NCBI RefSeq assembly: GCF_026427715.1 | Contig: NZ_CP107561.1 | Location: 62,001-126,000 of the forward strand | DNA: 64,000 bases | Reading direction: 5' to 3' | Source of the DNA: Methylocystis sp. MJC1 | GTDB taxonomy: Bacteria; Pseudomonadota; Alphaproteobacteria; Rhizobiales; Beijerinckiaceae | Shown here: positions 55,692-63,221 of the stretch, one piece after another | Position numbering within the stretch: the stretch's first letter is position 1 | How the letters are laid out: the number at the start of each line of letters is the position of its first letter | Notes under the pieces: model-generated | Seen by the model: the letters and a program-made list of their open reading frames with translations, nothing else | The model's database searches: none | Told to the model about the DNA's origin: nothing | Program-made: the position numbers and the translations under genes

Positions 55692-56810
55692 TTACTGCGA
55701 CGAGCCCGCAGCGGCCAACGAGTAGCTGGTGCTCCGCCCCCCAGCGGCGTCCTTGACCAGCACACCGCGTTTCACGAGATCGTCGATGTCGCGCAACGCT
55801 GTGTCCTGCGAGCATTTAGCGAGCTTCGCCCATTTAGACGAAGTGAGCTTTCCCTCGAACCCATCGAGAAGTCGATTAATCACGCCGCGTTGCCGTGCAT
55901 TGAACGGTGTCGTGGTATGGCCTTCCCAAAAGCGCGCCTTGGCGAGAACCGTGGCGAGGATCGTCTCCGCGCCGTCGATGGCGCGGTCGAGGCACGCAAA
56001 GAACCAGGCCAGCCAAGCCGTGATGTCGAGGTCGCCTTTCTGCGTCGCTTCGAGCATGTCGTAATAGGCGTTCCGCTCGCGGCGGATTTGCGCCGACATG
56101 CTGTAAAAGCGCTGGGCACTCCGCTCCGAACGCGCCAAGGCTTGGTCGGCGATGGCACGCGCAATGCGGCCGTTCCCGTCCTCGAACGGGTGGATAGTGA
56201 CGAACCAGAGATGCGCGATTCCGGCCTTGAGCACGGGATCGAGGTGCTGATCGTCATTGTACCAATGAAGAAACGCGCGCATTTCGTCTGGAAGCCGCGC
56301 GGCGACCGGCGCTTCGTAATGCACGCGCTCACGCCCGACCGCGCCGGACACGACTTGCATTGGGCCCGAGCGGTCCGTCCGCCATCCGCCGACAGTGATG
56401 CGCGTCATGCCGCTGCGGCCCGTCGGGAACAAGGCGGCGTGCCAGCCAAACAGCCGCTCCTCGGTCATCGGCTCTTCATACTTCTCAGTCGCGTCGAGGA
56501 TCATCTCGACCACGCCCTCGACATGGCGGTCGACTGGCTCGAGGCCGCCGATATCGATGCCAAGACGCCGCGCGATTGATGAGCGCACTTGTTCGCGGTC
56601 GAGAACTTCGCCCTCGATCTCGCTGGATTTGACAACCTCTTCGGTGAGGGTCTGAAGCGAAGCCTCTTCGCGCAGGGAAAATCCGAGCGCCTCCATGCGC
56701 CCGATCAGCCGTCCCTGCTTGTGGCGCACGGCGGCAAGCGGGTTCGCCAGTTTCTTCTCGCTCCAGCGGAAACGGGGCCAGTCGTCGCGCTCGTGGATAT
56801 AGCTCGGCAT
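55692..56810 (-). CDS. Fic-domain protein with N-terminal inhibitory motif
   Basis: 372 residues from the ATG at 56810. A DUF4172-type N-terminal part starts with WPRFRW. The class II inhibitory motif S/T-x3-E-G/N is present as SSEIEG (62-67), and the Fic catalytic motif is HPFEDGNGR (207-215). A C-terminal winged helix (KWAKLAKCSQDTALRDIDDLVKRGVL) follows. Fic enzymes transfer AMP or other nucleotides to target proteins; the internal motif keeps it off. It is divergent from the four-gene operon, with 176 bp between starts. Confidence 0.93.
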   Translation of the reverse strand: MPSYIHERDDWPRFRWSEKKLANPLAAVRHKQGRLIGRMEALGFSLREEASLQTLTEEVVKSSEIEGEVLDREQVRSSIARRLGIDIGGLEPVDRHVEGVVEMILDATEKYEEPMTEERLFGWHAALFPTGRSGMTRITVGGWRTDRSGPMQVVSGAVGRERVHYEAPVAARLPDEMRAFLHWYNDDQHLDPVLKAGIAHLWFVTIHPFEDGNGRIARAIADQALARSERSAQRFYSMSAQIRRERNAYYDMLEATQKGDLDITAWLAWFFACLDRAIDGAETILATVLAKARFWEGHTTTPFNARQRGVINRLLDGFEGKLTSSKWAKLAKCSQDTALRDIDDLVKRGVLVKDAAGGRSTSYSLAAAGSSQ

Positions 56811-56939
56811 AAACTCCGCACCTCCTGCGGTGATTATGCTGTCTATTCGTCGCAAGGGCAAGAACAATCGACGCACAGAATGCGGCGAATGTGATTCACA
56901 ATCACCGCATCGAGACGCTCGGAAGCCTCGTTTCTAAAA

Positions 56940-56968
56940 TTGACATTGTCGGAAAAATAAATCATATA
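56940..56968 (+). promoter_or_regulatory. promoter and possible operator of the QueC-like operon
   Basis: -35 TTGACA (56940-56945), 17-bp spacer, -10 CATATA (56963-56968). TGACATTG occurs at 56941-56948 and again at 56971-56978, 30 bp apart (about three helix turns), and GACATTGTC (56942-56950) is palindromic. These could be sites for the operon's own XRE-type regulator. Confidence 0.55.
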
Positions 56969-56986
56969 TCTGACATTGGAGGAGCG

Positions 56987-57559
56987 ATGAGCGACGGCCC
57001 TCACAGAAGCCTGCCTATGCGGAAGGCTTGGAAAGACTTGGCGAAGTGCGCCGAGCAGCCCACGTATGCGCCCGAGCAAGTGTGCGAGGCGGCGTTGCGG
57101 GCGCTGTCGGGCGACTGGAAGAAGGAAATACCCGCCAAGCTCATTGTCTTGCTCAAAAAAGTGTTCTTAGGGCACGACAATTCTTTGGGATTTCAGAAAA
57201 TTGCACTCGACCAACTGGGCGCGGCGAAGAGCCTGGCGGCGGGCTCGGTCATGGGGACGAATTTAGTCGGCTGGTGCATTGAACTCGTTCAAGGCGGACG
57301 CATGAACCTCCAAGCGTTTTACGACGCAGTTCGTTTCACCATCCAAGAGCGCGCTTTCGCGGGCGCTCGGCAAGTCGAAGAGCATTACCTTCGGGAAGCC
57401 GACCTCGAACGGTCCATCGGTGTAAAGGCCCGAATCGAAGAAGCCATTTCGGGACTTTCAGAAAAAATGCTTGGCGAGGACTTGGTCGATTCCCAGCCTT
57501 CCTCGGGACGCACCATCAGCAAGCGGAAAGACATTGATGACGGAGTGCCCCTCCGATGA
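56987..57559 (+). CDS. unknown protein, first gene of QueC-like operon
   Basis: 190 residues from the ATG at 56987, which follows an ideal TGGAGGAG. No family is recognised. It is mostly helical, with EIPAKLIVLLKKVFLGHD and NLVGWCIELVQGGRMNLQAFYDAV in the centre and a polar tail ending RKDIDDGVPLR. No membrane helix. It overlaps the QueC-like gene by 4 bp (ATGA), which points to a dedicated partner or substrate of that enzyme. Confidence 0.75.
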   Translation: MSDGPHRSLPMRKAWKDLAKCAEQPTYAPEQVCEAALRALSGDWKKEIPAKLIVLLKKVFLGHDNSLGFQKIALDQLGAAKSLAAGSVMGTNLVGWCIELVQGGRMNLQAFYDAVRFTIQERAFAGARQVEEHYLREADLERSIGVKARIEEAISGLSEKMLGEDLVDSQPSSGRTISKRKDIDDGVPLR

Positions 57560-58938
57560 ACGCCCCTGTTGAACTACTCGAATTTAATGACTTGTCGGTC
57601 GACGTAATCGAACCGGGCGCTCGGGCTCCGGCAGGAGCTGTTGCCTGCGAGCTGGGTCAGCACGTCAGGTTCAACACGGAACTTCTCGAATCCTTCTCCT
57701 CCACCAACTGGCGGCCCCTTGTCTACGACGCGCTCGTCGTTGCCGCTGCTGTCGAGTTTTGCGACCGGAGACTGCCTCGCAGCACGATGAACTGGGGGCG
57801 ACGCTTCGATGTCCGTATTCCCGTCCACGATGTCGAACGCTGGTCGGATCTGCGCGTGAAGCGCGCACTGATCGACGCTCTCGAACTGGTGACCGGGGAT
57901 AAATGGGAAGTCGAATTTCGGGCTCGCCGCGCGCAGGCAGCGGCGCCAGCGCAAAGCCGAATCGAATTTCCATACGACGCCGAAGCGGTCATCGCTTACA
58001 GCGAAGGCATGGACTCCTGCGCGGTTGCGGGACTTGAAGCCAAGCATCTCGGAAGCCGCCTGGTCCGCGTGAGGATTGGCAATAAGAAACCCAATATCCC
58101 GAAAAAGCAGCGTGCCAGCACGCCTTTTGCGGCCGTGCCGTATTCCGTCCGGACTGACATGAAAGGCAAAGAGACGAGCGCAAGAAGCCGGGGATTCAAG
58201 TTTGCGCTGGTGTCGGCGATCGGGGCGTATCTCATCAACGCGCCCTCCGTTATCGTTCCGGAGAGCGGCCAAGGGGCCCTGGCCCCGGCAATCCTTCCGG
58301 TCGGGCAGGCGTATGCCGACTATCGGAACCATCCTGTGTTCACGGCGAAGATGGAAGAGTTTGTCGAAGGCCTGTTCGGATCGAAAGTACGATACCTGTT
58401 CCCGCGCCTGTGGTCGACGAAAGGCGAGACGCTACGAGCCTTCATCGAAACCTGCGGGCCCGACGCCGCAAGCTGGGAACGCACCCGATCATGCTGGCAG
58501 CAATCACGGCATATCTCTGTCGCCGCGGCTCGACCGCAATGCGGAGTTTGCGCGGCGTGTATGCTGCGCCGCCTGAGCGTTCACGCGGCAGGATTGAAGG
58601 AAGGCGACGACACCTACCTGTGGAACAATCTCGACGCAGCCATCTTCGAAGGTGGGGCGCACAACGAATTTAGCCGCGTAACCGGCGCTTTGCGCGACTA
58701 CGCGCTGGCAGGTATGCTGCATCTTGAGCATTTTGCCACGCTGAGGCAGTCTGCCCAATACACGCTGGTCAAGCGCCGCGCGCTGAGCGAGCTTGCTCGA
58801 TCACTGAATGAGCCTGTGGAAACGGTAGGCGATCGATTTGATCGTCTGCTGCGACAACACGCCTTGGAGTGGTCAGCTTTCAAGGAGGGACTGAGCGAAA
58901 CGTCGTTCGTGAGGAAGTGGGTCAACGCTGTATCATGA
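57556..58938 (+). CDS. QueC-like PP-loop ATPase
   Basis: 460 residues. The PP-loop S-x-G-x-D-S is present as YSEGMDSCA (Ser149, Gly151, Asp153, Ser154). Four Cys (313, 329, 332, 335; SCWQQ and CGVCAAC) reproduce the structural zinc site of QueC, the 7-cyano-7-deazaguanine synthase. VPESGQGALAP resembles the QueC substrate loop. It is about twice the size of QueC, with an extra N-terminal domain (1-140). QueC-like proteins in Qat and type IV CBASS defence conjugate or modify proteins rather than make preQ0. No queD, queE or queF lies near, so a defence role is likely. Confidence 0.8.
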   Translation: MNAPVELLEFNDLSVDVIEPGARAPAGAVACELGQHVRFNTELLESFSSTNWRPLVYDALVVAAAVEFCDRRLPRSTMNWGRRFDVRIPVHDVERWSDLRVKRALIDALELVTGDKWEVEFRARRAQAAAPAQSRIEFPYDAEAVIAYSEGMDSCAVAGLEAKHLGSRLVRVRIGNKKPNIPKKQRASTPFAAVPYSVRTDMKGKETSARSRGFKFALVSAIGAYLINAPSVIVPESGQGALAPAILPVGQAYADYRNHPVFTAKMEEFVEGLFGSKVRYLFPRLWSTKGETLRAFIETCGPDAASWERTRSCWQQSRHISVAAARPQCGVCAACMLRRLSVHAAGLKEGDDTYLWNNLDAAIFEGGAHNEFSRVTGALRDYALAGMLHLEHFATLRQSAQYTLVKRRALSELARSLNEPVETVGDRFDRLLRQHALEWSAFKEGLSETSFVRKWVNAVS

Positions 58939-60110
58939 GTAACAGAGCCGACGAACTGAGTCCGGTTGTGCTGGGCGAGCGGCTGAAGGTCGCGAGGGAG
59001 ACTGCTAACCTGAAGCAGGAGACGGGTGCGAAGGCGGCCGGGATCGCGCGAACGACGCTCATCGCGATCGAAAAGGGGCAACGGCCCGTTCGTGTCGAGG
59101 AATTGCAGGCTCTCGCCCGTTGCTACGGCGTATCGGTGAATTCTCTGCTTCGCCGGGAGTCCGTGCATGTCGATTTGGTTCCTCGCTTCAGGTCGCTTCC
59201 CGACGCTGGAGATGTCGGAACCGACGAAGCCGCGCGTAAGCTGAACGACTTGGTGCGCGCCGAAGTCGAGCTGGAAAACATTTTGGGGGTCGAAAGGCCG
59301 CGAAATTACCCGCCCGAAAGAACCATCCTCAGCGGCGACGTTCGCGCTCAGGCAGAGCAGGATGCCCGCGACTTGCGGCACTGGCTGGGCCTCGGCGAAG
59401 GGCCAGTACAGGATCTTTTCGCACTGATGGATTTGCAGCTCGGCATTCGCGTCTACAGCCGAAGGCTCGATTCGAAAGTGTCCGGTCTTTTCGCTTACGA
59501 TGACGCGGTAGGGGCGTGCATCCTGATCAATGCGAGCCATCGAAGGGACCGTCGAAACCAAAGCGGAGGCCACGAACTCGGGCACTTCACCGCGACGCGC
59601 CGGCTGCCGGAAATTTATAGAGACGAGAAATACGAAAACTCGCGCGAAGAACGCTATGCCAATGCGTTTGGCCGAGCGTTCCTGACTCCGGCGCGAGCGG
59701 TCATGCAAAAATTCAAGGAGCTGACGGCGGGATCGAGCCATCTCACCCGTCGCCATATCATCCTGCTGGCGCACTTCTTCGGCGTCTCGCGACAAGCCAT
59801 GGTGTTGCGGCTTGAAGAGCTCGAGTTGACGAAAAAAGGCACCTGGGACTGGTTCAAAGACAATGGGGGAATAACCGACGAACAAGTCAGGCAGGTCATT
59901 GGGCCTGCGGCTTTCGAGGCCGTTGGAGAAGAGAAGCCGCTATCCTCGCGCCTCTATCTGCTGGCGATCGAGGCTTACAGAAAAAGCCTGATTAGCGAAG
60001 GCCAGATGTCCGAAATGCTGAAACTCGGACGCGCGCAAGTCCGCGAATTGCTCGATGAGGCGGCCGCTGAAGAGGAAGAGGTGGATGACCTTTTCAAGCT
60101 TCCTCACTGA
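58935..60110 (+). CDS. XRE regulator fused to ImmA/IrrE metallopeptidase
   Basis: 391 residues. The N-terminal XRE helix-turn-helix is at about 12-70 (LKQETGAKAAGIARTTLIAIEKGQRP). The peptidase domain carries HELGH (213-217, zinc ligands His213 and His217, catalytic Glu214) and ENSREERYANAFGRAFL, the third-ligand region. Such fusions act as sensors that cleave a repressor or themselves to release a response. It overlaps the QueC-like stop by 4 bp and the PIN gene by 26 bp, so all four genes are translated as a set. Confidence 0.88.
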   Translation: MSNRADELSPVVLGERLKVARETANLKQETGAKAAGIARTTLIAIEKGQRPVRVEELQALARCYGVSVNSLLRRESVHVDLVPRFRSLPDAGDVGTDEAARKLNDLVRAEVELENILGVERPRNYPPERTILSGDVRAQAEQDARDLRHWLGLGEGPVQDLFALMDLQLGIRVYSRRLDSKVSGLFAYDDAVGACILINASHRRDRRNQSGGHELGHFTATRRLPEIYRDEKYENSREERYANAFGRAFLTPARAVMQKFKELTAGSSHLTRRHIILLAHFFGVSRQAMVLRLEELELTKKGTWDWFKDNGGITDEQVRQVIGPAAFEAVGEEKPLSSRLYLLAIEAYRKSLISEGQMSEMLKLGRAQVRELLDEAAAEEEEVDDLFKLPH

Positions 60111-60726
60111 GGAGGATTTCCAGCTCGTTCTGGACTCCAGTGTTGTCATCAATGTTCTGGCGACGGGCTACGCGCCGGCGATTCTCAAAGCGCTGGCCGT
60201 GCCTGTAGTCGTTACTGATTACGTCGTTGGCGAAATTGAGAAGGGCACTGCGAGCGGCGGAGCGGAGAGTGGGCTTTTGAACGAGCTGATCGCGGATAAC
60301 GTCGTGCGCATGGCGCAGCTAGAAGCGACAGCCCTGCAAACATTTTATGGCCTTGTGTCCGGGACCGTATCCGTGTCGCTCGGCGACGGCGAGGCAGCGA
60401 CCCTCGCCTTTGCGCATGGCTCGAACAGCTCGGCGATTATCGACGAGAGGAAAGCGACAAGGATTGCTGGCGAACGATTCGGCACACTGCGCTTGGCGAC
60501 AACGATAGACCTACTAGCCCATCCCAATGTGTGTTCAGCGTTAGGCCCTGGCGTGTTGGGGGACGCGACATTGCGGGCGCTTCAGTTCGCGCGGATGCAG
60601 GTGCGCGAACACCAATTCGAATGGGTCGTTGCCTTGATCGGTGACGAAAATGTTGCTTCCTGCGCAAGCCTTCGGCGGCTCGCTCGCCAGCACCGCGGTC
60701 GTTCGCAAAAGGAGTTTGCGCGATAG
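60085..60726 (+). CDS. PIN-domain ribonuclease-like protein
   Basis: 213 residues from the ATG at 60085. Acidic residues of a PIN fold are in place: Asp17 (LVLDSSVVINVL), Glu50 (DYVVGEIEKG), Asp101/Glu103 (GDGEAATLAFA) and Asp120 (AIIDERKA). PIN proteins are metal-dependent RNases, often toxins. Pairing with an upstream XRE-ImmA/IrrE protein is seen in toxin-type modules. The C-terminal 50 residues are an extra helical part. Confidence 0.82.
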   Translation: MTFSSFLTEEDFQLVLDSSVVINVLATGYAPAILKALAVPVVVTDYVVGEIEKGTASGGAESGLLNELIADNVVRMAQLEATALQTFYGLVSGTVSVSLGDGEAATLAFAHGSNSSAIIDERKATRIAGERFGTLRLATTIDLLAHPNVCSALGPGVLGDATLRALQFARMQVREHQFEWVVALIGDENVASCASLRRLARQHRGRSQKEFAR

Positions 60727-60760
60727 TTGGAATCACCAATGTTGTGCTGCTGTCGATTTC

Positions 60761-60846
60761 GGTTTCAAAATGAGACCAGCCCATCTTATTGCTTCAATGG
60801 GTTAGTCCAGTTCAGTGTCATCCCAATTTCTGTTTCATTTGAGACT
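60761..60846. repeat. IS-end-like repeated motif
   Basis: GGTTTCAAAATGAGACC (60761-60777) and TGTTTCATTTGAGACT (60831-60846) are related units, a pattern seen at the multi-repeat ends of IS21-type elements. No transposase is attached, so it may be a remnant. Confidence 0.35.
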
Positions 60847-60856
60847 CAAGCGAATT

Positions 60857-61189
60857 TCATCCGTCATCGGCCTCGTTCAATTCCATGGTGTCCGCGAAGA
60901 GCCGGTCGTCCTCTCCTAAGATCCCCAGCGCCCCGTCGAGATCGACGTCCGACTGAGGCCGTTGCAACAGCCCCTCCTCTTCGAGCCGCTCGACGTCGGG
61001 GAGGTCGAGCAGGGAGGCGAGTCCAAAAACCTCCAGAAACCGCTTCGTCGTCACATAAGCGAAGGGCGCGCCGGGCGCGGGCGCGCGTAAGGCGCCGTCG
61101 ATGAGGCCATGGCGCTTGAGCGAAGCGATGACGTCGCGGCTGATTTCTTTCCCGGCGAGCCGCGAGATTTGCGCGCGCGAGGGGCCGCG
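60857..61189 (-). pseudogene. scpB: C-terminal fragment of ScpB
   Basis: The minus-strand frame reads RGPSRAQISRLAGKEISRDV, GAPFAYVTTKRFLEVFGLAS and LDLPDVERLEEEGLLQ, the second half of segregation and condensation protein B, to an acidic C-terminus. The first half is missing; upstream it joins transposase sequence near 61190. This is a chromosomal gene piece carried by a rearrangement. Confidence 0.8.
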
Positions 61190-61465
61190 GTCTCGGACAG
61201 TTGCACGACGAAGGTTTTACGCCTGCAAGCTCCGTTTCGACACTGCCAGCGCTGGAGGCGGAGCTTCACTGTCACGGGGGCGCCTTGCGCCGGCAGATCT
61301 TGTAAATGGCGCTCTTGCCAGCCGTGTCGGCGCGATGATCGATCTCCGCAGTCTGGACAGACGCCAGACCCGCCGGCCCCCTGAAATCAGCCACTGACCG
61401 CCGATCCGCTCCGCGGTCAAAACTCGTATGCCCTGCCCGAGGGACCAACTCGATCTTCTCTGCAC
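61190..61465 (-). pseudogene. N-terminal fragment of an ISL3-type transposase, frameshifted
   Basis: On the minus strand VLTAERIGGQWLISG shifts frame at a run of G (near 61380) into GVCPDCGDRSSRRHGW, then DLPAQGAPVTVKLRLQRWQC and RNGACRRKTFVVQLSE. The two CxxC-type pairs are the zinc-binding head of ISL3 transposases. The catalytic part is absent and the frame runs into the scpB fragment. Confidence 0.7.
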
Positions 61466-61868
61466 ACAGTCAAGCTATTGCTCGTCCCGCAACCAATCAA
61501 GAGCGCAACAGAAAGTGAGGCAGAACCCATTCAATGGCTTTTTTTGACCGAATTTCCAAATTCTCACGCCAAGATGGCTCCCGACAGCGGCGTTTTCCGC
61601 GAAGCGCGATCTGCAACGGCGCGGCCTTGTCAAAGGCGGCAAATTCGCAGATTCTTGTATCAGAACCGGTGTAAATCGGCGAGGGGTCCGGACGCCGATC
61701 GGCACCGCAAACTCCTGAAACGACTGATTTCGTCGGGGTCACAGCATCGCGCCGATTCACACCATTCGAGCCACGTGACATCGGACTCCATCGACATACC
61801 GGACACCCATCACCGAAACGTGGAAGAGTTAGGTCAAGTCCATACTTCTTCAGCGGGTAACATACGAG
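61466..61868. other. non-coding spacer with right copy of the 31-bp inverted repeat
   Basis: About 400 bp with no supported gene. It contains the inverted-repeat copy at 61560-61590, preceded by a T7 tract and GACCGA. Confidence 0.4.
61560..61590 (+). repeat. 31-bp inverted repeat, right copy
   Basis: Matches the minus strand of 55156-55186 at 30 of 31 bases. Together the copies bracket a 6.4-kb block; they could be ends of a mobile unit or leftovers of two copies of one IS. Confidence 0.65.
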
Positions 61869-63221
61869 GTGAACCGTACAGTGACCTCTGCCATTTCATC
61901 CATAGAGGCACTCAGCTGGTCCGCCCCCCGTCTCGACGGCGGTGACTTCACCCCCGAGGATCCTCTCGCCATCGACCACCTCCAACAGCAAATCGGCAAT
62001 GTCCTCTGGCCAGGGTTCACCACCCGCACTAGCCGTGCCTTTTACTACGTCATGGTCTGCTATGGCCTCCGCACCGTTGACGATCTTCTCCACGAACACG
62101 GAGTGGTCGCGAACGACGACAATCGACGCACCTGGTTCGAGCGATGGGAACGGCTCTGGGCGCTCGCCATATGCGCGTCCTTCGACGGCGCAATTCCGAA
62201 CACCGACGCGATGCGGGGTAAGAACGGCGTGGTACGCGCTTGGCGGTCACGCGGCAGTCACCTCCCCCTTGACTACCCACTCATCTCCCGTCAGATCGAG
62301 CTGGGCGCGATGGGGGCCTACCGGAGTTCCTTAGTACAGCACGGGTTACTCTCGCCGGACGTCCTCCGCCCAACACCTATCGGTGCCGAGTTGGCGGACT
62401 GGATGTGGGCCAAGGGCGAGGCGGGCGACGAGTTGAACGGCTTCGTCCAGGAATGCCTCAAGCCAGGCACGACCCACGCAGTCGAAAGCCACGGTCGGAC
62501 GACGTTGAAGTCGCTCGGTCGTCGATGCCGCCTCTCCATAATACGGCAGCGAAAGGATTTGCAGGCGCGGCTCGGCGGGCTCCTGCTCGACGAGCATCCG
62601 CCTCCGATCGCGCTCCGGGTGTTGCCGGAGATGGCGCGATGGCTTGTGGATGCACGCGCGGACGGCGTCGCCGACACACGCATCTTCATTGAGGGGGTCG
62701 CATCAGGCCAGTGGGGTGTACCCTCGCCGGAGGTCGCTCGGAATGCACGCGTCGCCGTCGCGTTCGGCGACCTCGCCTCCGCGCTTCGGGCATGCTTCGA
62801 CCGCGCGTACCGCGCCGTGCTCGACGGTGGTTATCAGGCACCGTTCGCTACGGTGGCGGCTGCGTGCCTGTTCGATCTGGATGCTACCGCCCACGTGGCG
62901 AGCTGTTTGGCCGCATGGCGTGACACACCCGATGCCGCCCGGATGGTGCGGGAAGAGGCGCATGGGGGGGCCTTCGCCGCAGCGGCGGCCAAGCTCGATC
63001 CCACTCGGCCGAACGACTTCCTGGTCGACCTTTTAGATCTGCACCGGCAGGTCCAGGTGGCGCGGGGGAAATCCGGGGCGTGGCTCGCCCTCGACGGAGA
63101 TCGCGTGCTGCTGGAGGCGGGCAACTATCGCTCATGGAGCCTCGACGGCCGCGAGTGGGTTGTTGGCTACAAAGTCGGAACAATGACGGAGCTTTTGCGC
63201 GACCTCGGGCGGGTGACCTGA
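61869..63221 (+). CDS. unknown protein paired with PLD-type nuclease
   Basis: 450 residues from a GTG start. No family is recognised. It is helical with conserved-looking aromatic patches (FTTRTSRAFYYVMVCYGLRT, RRTWFERWERLWALAI) and a C-terminal WSLDGREWVVGYKVG. No membrane helix or signal peptide. It shares one base with the start of the PLD-like gene (TGATG), so it probably belongs to one complex. GC-rich codon use sets it apart from the lower-GC genes to its left. Confidence 0.7.
   Translation: MNRTVTSAISSIEALSWSAPRLDGGDFTPEDPLAIDHLQQQIGNVLWPGFTTRTSRAFYYVMVCYGLRTVDDLLHEHGVVANDDNRRTWFERWERLWALAICASFDGAIPNTDAMRGKNGVVRAWRSRGSHLPLDYPLISRQIELGAMGAYRSSLVQHGLLSPDVLRPTPIGAELADWMWAKGEAGDELNGFVQECLKPGTTHAVESHGRTTLKSLGRRCRLSIIRQRKDLQARLGGLLLDEHPPPIALRVLPEMARWLVDARADGVADTRIFIEGVASGQWGVPSPEVARNARVAVAFGDLASALRACFDRAYRAVLDGGYQAPFATVAAACLFDLDATAHVASCLAAWRDTPDAARMVREEAHGGAFAAAAAKLDPTRPNDFLVDLLDLHRQVQVARGKSGAWLALDGDRVLLEAGNYRSWSLDGREWVVGYKVGTMTELLRDLGRVT

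Noticed and set aside
56987..60726. Naming the operon Qat or type IV CBASS
   Set aside because: No QatA-type ATPase, TatD nuclease, CD-NTase or TGT-like gene is present; only the QueC-like member is shared.
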